A DNA stretch of 64,000 bases from Siphlonurus alternatus (GCA_949825025.1 OX463779.1:22860816-22924815); one strand, 5' to 3'. Shown: positions 26,748 to 45,111, numbered from the stretch's first letter. Numbers and translations: made by a program. Notes: generated by a model from the sequence alone, not told the origin.

Positions 26748-29700
26748 TTATTTTTTGTTTAATTTAATTTGTGAAAAATAGAATTAAGTGATATTTTTTT
26801 ATTTTAATAAAGAAAGATAGCAACATACATGAAAGAAAAAGATTTGTTGGGAAGGGAGATAGTTCGAGCTTTTAGCCGTCATTGACCTAGCAAAAAGAGA
26901 AAAATTTAAAGAGAACACTACCCTCTTATTTTTTTTAATTATATAAGCAATAGGATACTGTATTAGTTATTGTTAAATGAAATTGATCAGTCTAGTGCCA
27001 TCCAAACGTTAATCTCTTTGTTGTTATTATTGTAGGAAATGGTAGAAGAACTAAAGAGACAAACACAGGAGCTGAACGCTCGTCCAATCAAGAAGGTGAT
27101 CGAGGCCAAGGCTCGCAAGAAGAAGCGTACAGTTCGTCAGATGGAGAAGGCAAAGAAGAAGGTGGAGGCTCTCATGGAGTCGTCAGAAGTCTCTGAGAAA
27201 GAAAAAGCTCGCCAAATTAAGACGTGAGTGCCCATTTATTTCCATATAGCAAGACTTAAGTAGCCTCACTTGAACTTTGCTTAATATGATTACAATCAAA
27301 TTAATTTAATATTCCAGCCGGAAGTAGCCGGAAGTGAGATGTTTTTGGCCTTTATATTTGCATTTACATTTTGAAATTTTGACTACAGGCTTTTAAGTAG
27401 AGTACTAACATGTTTGCAAATTTTAAAGACTCAGCCATGAACAAGACGACCAGAAACCTCACTTCTGGCTACTTCCGGTGGGAATATTAAATTAATTTGA
27501 ATGTTGTAGCTATTTCCAGCAGTTAGCAACAATCTATTCTGTGCTACTCTGTAGAGGAACAGAGTATACCTACATCTCATCTAAATTGTGAAACTTTTAA
27601 AACATGGCTCTATTTTCTTGCCTTTTTTTTTTTTTTTTTTATTACAAACTTAAAATTGCAAGGATGATGGGGTTTCATAGGTAGTTTTGAAAGGGTTGGT
27701 ACAATGGACAACCTGCATAAAGATTTTTTATTGCAGAAATAAATAGCTGAATTATTATGCTACTCTAAAAATTTTCTATTTTTTTTTTTTTTTTTTAGAC
27801 CCGAAACTATTTTTAGTATTTTTAAATAATTATTGAAAGTTCTGTAATTTAAGTTGGCACCCCTGAATCCTGAATAAACAGGATAGGGCCTGGACGCCTC
27901 CAGGGGGCATAGCAACACTTTCAATAATTATTTAAAAATAGTTTTGGTACAATCTGAAAAAATTCGGAGTAGCATAATTCAGTACCCTCTATTCATTTCT
28001 GGCTTTTCTGGAATAAAAATTTTTCATGCATGTTGTCCATTATAAATCCAATTTGGCTAATTATACCATATATATAATTATATATTTTTTTTGTGATGAT
28101 GATAATTGCTATTTACTGATGCTATATTGTTTAAAGTGGAGTGAGCGATTGCATTTTTTTTTTATATATTTTATTTTCTAAAAATAGTTTAACCTGCCCT
28201 CTATTGAGAAATGAAATCCAAAAAATTTCATCTCAAATACCTTCACCCCAAAAATTCCCAAAGTTGGTGTTTCGGAGCCTTTTAACATGCAGCCTTATGG
28301 AACAGAAAACAGTGTTTTACTCCAACTTGGTCCAAACTATGGTACCATTTAAAAAATACCTATGTAATCTATGGTGAATTCTTTAATGGATTTTCAAATA
28401 AAAATTTTTTTACGAAGCTGTTTTTCCGGAAAAAAAATCTTAAAACTTTTGCGGGTTAATTCCCATAAGGATTTTCAAGATTTTTTTCCGGGAAAACGGT
28501 TCTGTAATTTTTTTTTTATTATTATTTGAAAGTCCATTAAAGAATTCATCATAGATTACGTAGGTATTTTTAAATGGTACCGGTATGGAAGAAACCGGAC
28601 AAAGTTGGTATAAAAAGCTGTTGTCACAAGGCTGCATGTTAAAGGCCTCCGAAACACCAACATTGGGAATTTTTCGTGGTAAAGCTATTTGAGATGGAAT
28701 TTTTTAGTTTTCATTTCTCAATAGAGGGCAAGTTAAACTCAGTGGCGTGCGGTCCATGTAATCGCAATAACCGCCGGTTGCCCTGGGTTTTTGACGAAAA
28801 ACATTTTTTTATTGCATTTGTAGAGAAACTGTGTCTTTTGATACACTCGCGACATTAAGATGCAGTAAATTCTTTTCAAACGTTTCTTATAAGTTCGCGC
28901 GTTTCCTGTATACCCCCACTCTACCGCATCGCGACTAAGCTGCGGTGCAGCCATACGGCGCTATTGCAGGGAACGCAAAGAGCGAGAGGGGTAGTAGGGG
29001 ATGTGGCCAATCCTGATAACACAGGATTCTGCATCGCAGCTCGTAGCGATTCTCGGACCTGCTCGGATTGCCGAAGATTTCCGATCGTCGGCGCAAAAGA
29101 ATAATAAACTCGCGCGCAGATTCTGAAGTTAATTTGTTTTAACTAATATGCATACATTCTATAATTTTGATTTTTAAATAATTTTAACGTAAATTTGGTA
29201 ATTTGCTCCCTTCTTAATTGTTTTAAACAAAAAAAGAAAATGTTTAAAGTGTTCTGACTTATAAAATTCATACTTTCTGGTTTTAATAACAGGGTTAGAC
29301 AATTATAGTCATTTCATGGTTTCAAATATACGAAAAATATTTGTTACATAATATATTATATATTTATTTATAATTATCAAAATTACGTACAGAACGGATG
29401 AGATTTTTACAGAATCCATTTTTACTTTATATCCTGTATGTACATTTTGTATGCTAATTATTTAAGGGCCTTGATTGCTGTCCCAGAATAAAATACAAAT
29501 TTTAATTTGTGAATACTAGCTATTAGAAAATATAATAAGTTGTAATTTATAAGATTTTTATCTTCAATTCCACGACTCAATGTATGATATGTTTATTTTG
29601 ATATATATTGTAAATACGTACAATTAAAAGTAATTAAATTTTTTAAAAAGGGGCGTGGCATCCAAAAATTTCGCGACTGCGGCGCGCTAGGGGTGGGCAC

Positions 29701-30532
29701 TCACGCGCCGTCCGTGTGGGGGCTGGTCTATTTTCTTTTGCGATTACCCTAAGTAAAAAACCACCGCACGCCACTGGTTAAACTATTTTTAGAAAATAAA
29801 ATATTTAAAAAAAATGCAATCACTCACTCTACTTTAAAAGTGTGAACATCTGAATCTGTATATTAGTATATTCACATTACTACAAGTTAACATTAACACA
29901 TTATGAGTAGAATACAAAATATCTTCATTGCCAGCTAGGTTTAGGTAAACCCATTCTTATACCTAACTGTTAGTAGCCAGCAAGCTCTAGTATACGGGAG
30001 GCCAAGCTATACCTCCCATCAAACATGAGTGCCGGCAGCGTATGAAGTAGCGTAAAATCAAGCGACGTTGCCACATAGTGCAACGTCACTTTTATTCAGC
30101 TGCAGGTGTGCCACCGAAATGGCAACGTTGCACTTTTTCATTGGCTCACAGCATCCCTTTGATGGGAAACTTAGCTAAGCCTCCAGTGGACATACCCTAT
30201 ATTTTGTAACATTCTTATTACTTAAGTCCAACAAAATACTATTTTATGTTCATGTTTTTGCTTGCAGGCTATACAAGAAAGCTGCTGGTAAGAAGCCCGA
30301 AATAGCATATGCCGTGTCAAGGAAGTTCAATGCTGGCAAGAGGGGTGCCGGCCGACCCCCTGGACACAAGGGTCCCTACAAGGTCGTTGATCCTCGCATG
30401 AAAAAGGACACCAAGGGAATGATGAGAGCCAGAGCCTCCAAGGCAAAGGGCAAGAAGGGAGCTAAGGCAGCCATGGGCAAGAAAGGACCCAGGCAACAAA
30501 AGAAACAAGGGTCAAAGAAGAGGACAAAATAA
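19213..30532 (+). CDS. FTSJ3: pre-rRNA 2'-O-ribose methyltransferase FTSJ3/Spb1
   Basis: Fourteen exons: 19213-19279, 19355-19507, 19666-19812, 20034-20197, 20296-20589, 22552-22788, 23116-23280, 23544-23674, 24041-24126, 24636-24808, 24971-25250, 26005-26201, 27036-27223, 30268-30532. They join to 2547 bp, 848 aa; human FTSJ3 is 847. Residues 1 to about 205 form the FtsJ/RrmJ SAM-dependent domain, with SAM motif DLCAAPGGW (50-58) and the K-D-K-E catalytic set at K31, D117, K157 and E192. A middle domain and acidic Glu/Ser-rich stretches follow. The Spb1 C-terminal domain includes [16 protein letters not shown] and a very basic tail. Spb1 methylates 27S pre-rRNA in the nucleolus during 60S assembly. 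Introns 11 and 12 use GC donors (GAAG|gcgagt, TAAG|gcaagt); the rest are GT-AG. A poly(A) signal is at 30604-30609. Several introns carry transposons. Confidence 0.95.
20815..22487. mobile_element. Non-autonomous hAT-like element in FTSJ3 intron 5
   Basis: The termini AGGGTGACCAGA and TCTGGTCACCCT are inverted, and the 8-bp flank ATGTACAT is present at 20807-20814 and 22488-22495. The next bases at each end pair only partly (TACCGTTTTG against its complement). Minus-strand open frames inside show no transposase motifs I recognise. A truncated AGTAGAGTGAG MITE sits within it at 22024-22372. Confidence 0.78.
22024..22372. repeat. Truncated AGTAGAGTGAG MITE
   Basis: Begins after TTAA (22020-22023) with the same end as 10240-10892, then follows its left half to about the palindrome centre and stops. 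The right half is missing. Confidence 0.8.
22835..23053. repeat. MITE with 9-bp target duplication in FTSJ3 intron 6
   Basis: ACAGAGTAC occurs at 22826-22834 and 23054-23062. Between them the ends TGTTCCTTTATACAGG and CCTGTATGAAGGAACG are inverted. The insertion begins 46 bp after the exon 6 donor. A 9-bp duplication suggests a Mutator-like element. Confidence 0.75.
25362..25685. repeat. MITE family 'TTATTGCAGAAATGGATAG', copy 1
   Basis: Inverted ends CAATGGAGTACCGACCTCAA and the complement at 25665-25685, with an internal conserved block TTTTTTATTGCAGAAATTGA near each end. It lies in FTSJ3 intron 11. Other copies: 27702-28042, 39161-39487, 50071-50390. Confidence 0.85.
26671..26749 (+). repeat. 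(TTTA)n microsatellite
   Basis: About 79 bp of near-perfect TTTA tetranucleotide repeat in FTSJ3 intron 12. Confidence 0.95.
27296..27500. repeat. Foldback MITE in FTSJ3 intron 13
   Basis: The ends TCAAATTAATTTAATATTCC and its complement at 27481-27500 are perfect, followed by paired CCGGAAGTAGCC/GGCTACTTCCGG. About 205 bp. Confidence 0.82.
27702..28042. repeat. MITE family 'TTATTGCAGAAATGGATAG', copy 2
   Basis: Inverted ends CAATGGACAACCTGCAT and ATGCATGTTGTCCATT, with the internal TTTTTTATTGCAGAAATAAA block. Also in FTSJ3 intron 13. Confidence 0.82.
28135..29833. repeat. AGTAGAGTGAG MITE interrupted by a hAT element
   Basis: TTAA at 28131-28134 and 29834-29837. The ends AGTGGAGTGAGCGATTGCA and TGCAATCACTCACTCTACT match the 653-bp copy at 10240-10892. 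Removing the inserted 28740-29776 element and one 8-bp duplication leaves about 654 bp. Confidence 0.88.
28740..29776. mobile_element. Non-autonomous hAT element, CAGTGGCGTGCGG termini
   Basis: Perfect 8-bp duplication GTTAAACT at 28732-28739 and 29777-29784. TIRs are CAGTGGCGTGCGGT and ACCGCACGCCACTG. Both features are diagnostic of hAT. No intact transposase; the longest minus-strand frame (28739-28954) has no domain I recognise. The element is 1037 bp and GC-richer than its surroundings. Confidence 0.9.
29997..30191. repeat. Foldback repeat before FTSJ3 last exon
   Basis: GGAGGCCAAGCTATACC...CCCATCAAA at the left pairs with TTTGATGGG...TTAGCTAAGCCTCC at the right. Inner GCAACGT/ACGTTGC blocks also pair. 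Ends about 75 bp before exon 14. Confidence 0.7.
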
Positions 30533-30603
30533 GAACTACTCTGTTTTATTTCCAGTGAGAAAATGTAATCCATTACTGAATTTTTTGTCAGAACTTTATT
30601 GAA

Positions 30604-30609
30604 AATAAA
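30604..30609 (+). promoter_or_regulatory. Poly(A) signal of FTSJ3
   Basis: AATAAA 72 nt after the stop codon; further AATAAA copies follow to about 30630. Confidence 0.7.
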
Positions 30610-30849
30610 TCTTTTATTTAATATAAATAAATTTTGTACATGCTTTAAATTTAAAACAAAATTAAAAAAATACAGGCAATTCTTGAATAACAAATTAGAT
30701 TAAAAAATATTCTACAATTTGATCAATACATCATGATAATAGTTATGAAATTGTTTAAATAAAGTTTTTAGTTAAATCAAAGAAAATCTTAAAATGTTTA
30801 TATCAATTTTTAAATAAAGATATTCTGGATGAAATTCACATACTGTTAA

Positions 30850-31210
30850 GGGTAAGATAACACGAACCAGCTGATCAGCATAGTCCCATTTGATTAACAT
30901 AGAAACTTTAGCAACCTCATAAAAATTCCAATTTTTTTTAGAGAGTCCTTGGCACTAAGAAGTTGCAGAAAAAGTTTCAAAACAATGGGACGAGCCAATT
31001 TTTTTAAATTAATTTTTTTAGTTTAGCTCTACATGGGAAGCCCCATACTGAAAACTTAAAAACTTCATTTTAAAAAATCAGCTCGTCCAATGGTTTTGAA
31101 ATTTTTTCTATAACTTCTCAGTGCTAAGGACTGCCTCTGAAAAAAAAAAAAAAATATGAGGTTCCTAAGGTTTACATGTTAATCAAATGGGACTATTCGT
31201 TATCTTACCC
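30850..31210. repeat. TTAA-flanked MITE, GGGTAAGATAAC variant
   Basis: TTAA at 30846-30849 and 31211-31214. The termini GGGTAAGATAAC and its near-complement resemble those of 7805-8151, but the interior (GTCCCATTTGATTAACAT etc.) is different. It fills the gap between the convergent FTSJ3 and ZNHIT3 genes, ending 40 bp from the ZNHIT3 stop. Confidence 0.85.
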
Positions 31211-31250
31211 TTAAGGTAAAAAAATTCCAAGTACGTTTATATTTGTGACG

Positions 31251-34200
31251 TTAATGCAAATCAATATTTTTCTTTGGTTCAATAAGTTTCAAACAAAGGT
31301 CTGCAAATTCTTGGAAGATCGGCTCCTGCATTGCTGCTTCCATGATGTTGCTTGCATTGGGTGCTTGATCCACGGTAGTAAGTAGTGTTTGCAGGTGGGG
31401 GTTAGCTAACACTGCTCGCAGTTCTGCACTCTTACCTGCAACAAGAACCCAATTCATGCATACATATTGTATCCACAGTAAAAACTTAGCTAAAATATGC
31501 TACCTTAATAAAGGGTACGCCCAGTGTTTAAAACAATTCCCATTTGGGAACATTATAAAACATATCTTAAAATGTTCTCTACTGCATCCCCTATCAGTAG
31601 CTAAAATATCAGGTATACAAATTTGAGCTAGTTTTTGAGTTATTTATTTTTAAAGTTGAGTAATTTAACATGGAAGTTCCACTTCTTCATGTTAAATTAG
31701 TCAACTTTAAAAACTCATAACTAAACATGGAGAAATGAAAATCCCATGTTAAATTAGTCAACTTTAAAAATTCATAACTCAAAAACTAGATCGTATTTGT
31801 ATATGTACCTGATATTTTAGCTACTGATAGGGGGTGTAGAGGAGAAAATTTTAAAAAAATTTCAGATTTTTTGTGTGAGGGATTTTTTTTAACATTGGTG
31901 GCGCTATCTTACCCTTAACTTGTTCAGCGAATGTTAGGTCCCTTATAAAAAAATAATCCAAATAATAATTACAATTATTATGGAACTTCACCTACATCAG
32001 GCATGGATCTAGGGAGGGACCCCCTCCCTTCCCCCTCAATTTTGGATTTAACATACATGTAAAATAAATATTTTTTCTGTTCTACAATTTTCATAAACAT
32101 TGGACTTATGAGGCCAACACTTCCCAAATATTGTTCTGGATCTGCCAGAGAGCTTACATTAAAGAGAGATTGAATGGCCGTGCTTTCCATATCGTCGCCT
32201 CAATATACACATAAGTGTCATATAAACCACGAAGTTTTGAGGCGATTATAGACCTTATGTACGTGTAACGTAAGGTCTATAATTGCAGCTAAACATTATG
32301 GTTTATACGACACTTATATTCTGAGGCAACAATATTTCCTCAAAATTTGAGGTTTTAAATGTTGGAATGCTCAGAAAAGTATAAAAATTCTGCCACTGAG
32401 AGTTCCTTCCGAGGACAATGCAAGAGTGCTGTCTGTACTTTGTCTAATCTGTCAATTAAGGGTTGATCAGCACCATCACGTTGTCATCAGTAGAAGCAGC
32501 CCCGATATATGTATCTATCAAAATACACTTTGTGGTGTTTATTTTCTACCTCACACTCTTGAGCATTGAATCATAAAGAGGGCAAAACTTCCCCATAAGT
32601 GTTCAATCTCTCTTTAATGTAATTAAGCTCTCTGGATCCGCGCCTGATCTACATTATATTGTACTGTGTAAGCCTTCATATTAAGATGCCTTAATTGCTC
32701 TAGATATCTATCTATTTAAAATTCAAAATGGGAAATTGAAGTGGAGAAGAAAAAAAAATATATACTTAACATTACAGAAAATAAGAATTTTCCAGTTAAA
32801 TCAAGTAAGACATTTCAGGCATGTTATCAAATGCTACCTCTCGCTCAATTCATTTAGGAGGTATTTAAGTCAAAAATTAAGTAGTGACAGATTACCCGCA
32901 TTTCAATTATCAATTATTTCAGGTACTCTAGTCAAAACAAGTCAAAAGGTAATATAGGTTTCTTTGTGATTTCCATCGTGTTTTTAATGTCCTCAGTCAT
33001 TTGTAAAGAAGGCTATTAATGGCTGACTCGAGCCAAAGTACTAGCTCCCAAGCTGTTACGACGAAAATCTAAATGAAAATGACAGTCAGTTTAGGTGAGA
33101 TGGTACCGCCTCTTATCTGTTTACTGCAGTAATTATTACAGAGTAAAGGACTAATTTTTTCAGTCACTTGCTGATAGAGCTTGGCTTGATGACCAATCTA
33201 TACCTGCAGGCTCGTATCCAGAGAGACAGGCTAATATTAGTTGCAGCCTTCCTGTTGCAATTCTTACTCCCTGTATAATGTATTCACCAAAACCATGAAT
33301 ATACTTGAAAACAAGTAGTAAGGAGATTAAGGAGGCAACCTAAAAACTGTATTACATATATTTACTGTATTGCAGTGAGAGCGAGTGGTTACCTAGGAAG
33401 GCCAGCTTTTCAGTTGAAACAGTGTCTGCAGTCTGGAAGTTGAGAGGGGCAGGATTCCATGGTACTGGTTGTTGCTGCTGTGTTGGTGCAGGAGAAGGGG
33501 CTGGTGCCTGACAGCTGGTGCTTTCTTTATGGAGCTTGCAGCACACAACTGAGCAGCTGCAACATTTACACATTGCAAATGTAGGTCACATATACAGTAT
33601 ATTGCACTAGAGGAAAGTTGACTTAACTGTATGTTAATGATAAATTAAATTGTCTTACATAACGGTACCTAATCATTAAAGCAAGGGCGGGTTTCCCAGA
33701 AGGATTCCTAGGATCGCTTTCCCTCTTCCTTCTAGGGAGGATCCCTATAGAAGGTCCCAAAGAACATGAGTGGAAAAAAAAAAGCCAAACTTCCCAACCG
33801 CCTTAAATTTAACATTGTGGGATAGTAACTCCCCCCCCCCCCTGTCCTCCTGTAGAGCCGAGTGCTGGATTAAAGCAACATAAAATTGCTTGGAAATGGA
33901 AATTATTTTCTGATTGGTTGAGGTTGAGATCATTAATACTTGTACCACTCATGCAATCTTTCCCTCTGCATGCTGATATGCATAAAATAAGTGTATCAAA
34001 ACACGTTCATTAGATTGCTTTTAATAATAAAGTTTTTATTGAACACTCTTACAGTGTACATATTATATTACGGAAACTAAATCAAGCTTAGAGTTAATAA
34101 TTGCAAAAAAAAAAAAAAAAAAAAAAAAAATTGTTGATATATATGTATTACATAAATATTTTACAGAATTTTTTTGTATGTAACAGCTAGTGGGTGCAGA

Positions 34201-34627
34201 AGAGAGGTGCACCCACTGTTACATCAACCCACTGTGGTTGATGGCATCCTACATTAACTATATACCGCCCATCGATCCTCACTGAGGTTTCCAAGGTTTC
34301 CTCAGCAACAACTAGGTAAATGCTGGTATGGATTGCTGGATTTGCTAGTAGGTCATGGCCGCCCCAGTGCAGATCAAGATCAAAAGCAACGCTAATAGAT
34401 TGAAGAGCTGAATGGAAGTTCAATGCAATCATGCTTTTAATTATGACCAGGATGACTACAGTAGGCATACCCTACAAGTTCCTACAATAGGGTTCAGTTG
34501 AGAGAAAAAATTAGGTTAGTAACTCATTGTCAGATGTCTTAAAAACTCACTACGGGGATCTGCATGTCGGACACTTATATTTTGCTTCATTTGCATTACA
34601 AGTAGCACATACGAGTGTTGATATCAT
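31251..34627 (-). CDS. ZNHIT3: Zinc finger HIT domain-containing protein 3
   Basis: Three minus-strand exons: 34551-34627 (ATG 34625-34627), 33393-33556 and 31251-31435 (TAA 31251-31253), 426 bp in frame, 141 aa; human ZNHIT3 is 155. The N-terminus has the zf-HIT cysteines CATC, KCPTCRSPYCSVVC and LHKESTSC. The exon 1/2 join completes PYC, which fixes the splice site at CCGTA|gtgagt. The middle is a Pro/Gln-rich linker. The C-terminus has LANPHLQTLLTTVDQAPNAS then MQEPIFQEFADLCLKLIEP, closely matching the human LLNPHLRQL...MQEPLFVEFADCCL block. ZNHIT3 acts with NUFIP in box C/D snoRNP assembly. The gene is convergent with FTSJ3 (718 bp between the stop codons). Both introns carry transposons. 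Confidence 0.93.
31566..31914. repeat. 5'-truncated GGGTAAGGTAAC MITE
   Basis: Matches 7805-8151 internally (CCCCTATCAGTAGCTAAAAT) and ends GGCGCTATCTTACCC before TTAA. The left terminal segment is missing, and the centre carries a partial duplication of the AACATGGA...CATGTTAAATTAGTCAA region. Confidence 0.8.
31998..32646. mobile_element. Degenerate non-autonomous hAT element
   Basis: The ends CAGGCATGGATCTAGGGAG and CTCTCTGGATCCGCGCCTG are inverted. The 8-bp flanks ACCTACAT (31990-31997) and ATCTACAT (32647-32654) differ at one base. Lies in ZNHIT3 intron 2. Confidence 0.78.
34027..34468 (-). mobile_element. Possible LINE 3' end remnant in ZNHIT3 intron 1
   Basis: On the minus strand the last ~45 bp (TGTACACTGTAAGAGTG then TTCAATAAAAAC) matches the 3' end of the dead LINE at 16571-18660. 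Upstream, past a poly-T run, is a 93-codon frame (34468-34187) with no domain I recognise. Whether the frame belongs to the same element is unclear. Confidence 0.5.
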
Positions 34628-34986
34628 TGTAGTAATATTTTAAAACCTTTTTTAATTATTTTGGAACTGAAAATTAGTCTCTAAGTATAGTAACTACAGT
34701 AATTAATTAATTAATCAAAAACCTGTTACCACGTTTCCAATGTTTGTTTACAATGTAACAGCTGATTTGTTGCCAGAAGAAGAAGGCAGAAAAACAATAA
34801 TTACTAGGTTGCTGATTGGCCTTGGCCAGATTCGCAAGGACCCGCGCAATATTTAAAAGGTGAGCACTTGATTGGTTCCTGTTGGTTCTTATTCTCTTTG
34901 GCGCCTTTCCCATTTTGCATCATTTTGCATTTGCCGATTTACTCATCTGCAGAATATTGCAGTCTATTGCAGATCTAATATCATGG

Positions 34987-35610
34987 CACTAATATTTAGC
35001 ATGTGTCAGGAGAAAGTCACTCTAACAGTTTGGCGTTAATTGAAAAGCGCTATACTTAATTAAGATATGCTTTCTCAATAATTAAATTGTCATCAATTTT
35101 TCTTGGTAATTCTATTTACATTAATTACCGTTTTAATGCTTCTATATTATATGATATATTAAAAACCGAAATGTTTTTATTTGTGAATGAAATTGTTGAC
35201 ACTAAAATTTAGCAAGTGTCAGTAGAAAGTATAACTCTGACGGTTTGACGTTAATTGAAAAGCGCTATATATAATATATAATGAAGCTTTCTCAATAATA
35301 CGTCCAGAATATCATCAATTTTTCTTGGTAATTTTATTTACATAATTTTTAAATGCCTCCATATTAAACCGAAATATTTTGTAAATGAAATTGTTGGCAC
35401 TAAAATTTAGCAATTAAGTGTCAGTAGAAATTAAAAGTCACTCTGACAGTTTGACTTGAATTGAAAAGCGCTAAGAAGCTTTCTTAATATAATATATCGT
35501 CAATTTTTCTTGGTATTATAATTCTAATGTTTTAAATTTTGTGAATGAAATTGTTGACACTAAAATTTAGCAAAAGTGTCAGTAGGAAGTCACTCTGACA
35601 GTTTGACGTT
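34987..35610 (+). repeat. Degenerate tandem repeat, about four units
   Basis: Units start near 34987, 35203, 35400 and 35560, each with CACTAAAATTTAGCA, GTGTCAGTAGAAAGT, GACAGTTTGACGTTAATTG, AAAAGCGCTA and later CAATTTTTCTTGGTA. Unit length falls from about 210 to about 150 bp, and the last is partial. The array begins about 360 bp upstream of the ZNHIT3 start. Confidence 0.85.
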
Positions 35611-36491
35611 ATAACATAAAATATGTATATTATGAACTGCATGCCTTTAGCTTATTAATTTAATCTTATTGGAATATTCTTAAATATCATAAAGCAGAGT
35701 GAATTTTACAATGTTTTCGAAATATCTATTTAATCTATTTATGGTTACACATATATGATACAATATTTTTTCATCATATATAATTATTATGCATATGATT
35801 AATTATACTTCTGCAATATAATGACGCGGAAATTCAGATATGTTGTGAATGTAAAATATATTCAGAAATTTAGTGCGTCACATATAGAGTATATATTCTA
35901 TTATACTGACACTGTTTAAAACAAAACATAAATTATTATAGCCAAACAATCTAGATCGATGCATGTTATAATGTTATATATATTTTATATAATATAATTA
36001 AGCTGCTCCCTTGCTCTGGGATTTGCCCGAAAAATATGATAATTAAAATCCATAAAATTAATGATCAGGTCGACAACTCGTTAACAAAAATAATAAATAT
36101 TATATAATATTATTGCTTCAATTCCCTTAAGCTTAAATATAAGGGTGTGTAGTGTGTGTATATATGTAATATATGTATTATATATACACATACACCCTTA
36201 TATATTTAAACTTATAATAAGGGAATTGAATTTTTTTCACTATGTTGAAGAAGTAAGCAATAATATTATATAATATTTTTAATAATTATAATATATACAA
36301 TATTATTATTATATATAGCTAAAAGGTTTAATGGACAATTAATTATATATAGGTACATAAAAATATATAATACTTTAACTTAAATAATTTGTGTATATTT
36401 TTATATTATATGTAATTTCACTTTATTCTTCACTGTTGTTACATCAGCTTAAGAAATTACGACAAAAACAATTTCTTCAGTCCATTGAAGA
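35611..36491. other. AT-rich spacer with a foldback
   Basis: No gene. A foldback spans about 36117-36232 (TTCAATTCCCTTA...TAAGGGAATTGAA with inner AAGGGTGTG/CACCCTT). TTTATT at 36422-36427 is a plausible minus-strand poly(A) signal for the first protease gene. Confidence 0.55.
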
Positions 36492-40320
<3,829 letters not shown>

Positions 40321-40360
40321 GTTGCGATATATGTGCAGTGTAGCGTACCTCAGCCAACCA

Positions 40361-40383
40361 GCCACCTTTATTGCCTTCTTATC
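40361..40383 (-). promoter_or_regulatory. Core promoter of protease 1
   Basis: On the minus strand GATAAG (40378-40383) is followed by a TATA-like CAATAAAGG (about 40365-40373), roughly 45 bp upstream of the ATG. Confidence 0.6.
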
Positions 40384-41932
40384 GCCGGACCCACGCCAGC
40401 CTCTCTGACCTCCGAATTAAACGAGGGTACGATTCAAGGTACTGTTAAGATACAATAAGGTATACACTCAAAAATCCTGAAGATAAAAGGCACTCGAATT
40501 GTTTTAAGTGGTACAATCTATAGTTGATAGCGCATAATACAAAAAATATTTTCACAATAATTAAACACGTTTAGGATTAAAATTTTCAACTAAACACAAT
40601 GACATCATCTTATACAAAATGAGAATTTTTTATTTAATTGAAATGAAAGAAAATTATTAAGAAAATTGTTACTGAAGAAAGTTTAATATTTGCACGTTTC
40701 TTAGCAATATAGAAAAAAAAGATGTGATCAAAGTTGAGGTCTTATTGGGCTAGTGATAAATAAGAGTCAACATTGTATATTGGTGGCATGCCCTTTCTAT
40801 AATATAGAATAAATTCCAAAATTTTGGTACATAGCTAGAGAGATTCGAGCTATATACAGTAGAATCTTATATTAAAATGCAATTGAAAATATATAAATTA
40901 CCATTTTCAAGCAAACTCACAGCCACGGTTTTATAACCATAATTATATAATCATGTTTTTTTTTTTTGCATTAATTATGGACTCCTCATAACAATGACTG
41001 TGAGAGATATGAAATTAGTAAAAACTGTTACATAAGCTTTGTGCTTAACAAGTTGCCTAACCTCAAGGTGAAATTTGTAATATTATATATTTTCTGTAAT
41101 GAACAAACACCTTTTGATTCTTCGTCCTTATATGAACGTAACGAAGGGAACAGATTTAAATGTATATGGAAATTAAGTTAATTGTATTTTGGAGAGACAG
41201 TTTAGAGCAATGTTAATTTATTTTCAAATTTTTTTTACCGATGTTTGAGAGGTAAAAACGTATGACAAGATAAGTCAGCAACACAGAAGAAGAATTAACT
41301 CCAGCTTATGCTTATCCCAAAACGGTTCTGCAGATCAATTCTGTTACCTTCTTATGGAGCATAGTGATTAACAAGGCCGCAAAGAAAAAAAAATTCCGAG
41401 GCGATGACTGTTCATGATTTTTTTTTTTTTTTTAATAAGTAATCAATGTAATTTTATATTATTAGGTGGTAATCTTTTGTAGTTTATAATATGCATTTTT
41501 TCTAATTTATATAGTGCATTAAATTAATTTGTCATGAAGTTTTTTTTAAATTTAGTGCATTTTTAAAAAAAGGAGAGCTTTTTAAAGTTTATTTTATTAC
41601 ATAATTAATATTTCATGATTTTGTTGTAATGAATATTCCAAAATTAATAAAAAAAATAGTACTATAGTAATAAAACAGAAATAAAGAGAAAGCATTTTTC
41701 AAAAGTTTTTATTTTTACATTCAAAAGAATCAAAACTACCTGATAAAATACAACTTCTTAGTTTTTTAGCTTCATGGCAACAATTTTAACAACTTAACGA
41801 ATCTTTTAACAACATGCATGTAGTCTAAATATAATTATGTTAAGTATATTAATTATTAGCCAGAAAAATCTAAACAAAGTTCATTTTACAAGTATAATAT
41901 TCTTTTTTTTTTTTTTTTTCTAATCTTGGCTA
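40384..41932. other. Spacer between proteases 1 and 2
   Basis: No gene. It holds a single end of the TTGAGGTTAGGCAACTTG family (41047-41067), a partial CGTCGCCTCGG mini-MITE (41350-41415) and a minus-strand AATAAA near 41706-41713 for protease 2. Confidence 0.5.
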
Positions 41933-45074
<3,142 letters not shown>

Positions 45075-45111
45075 GATGGCGAACAAAGAGTAGACACGTC
45101 TCATCGAGTCG

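Noticed and set aside
34987..35610. CRISPR-like array
   Set aside because: Units are long, decayed and contiguous with no constant repeat/variable spacer pattern; eukaryotic context.
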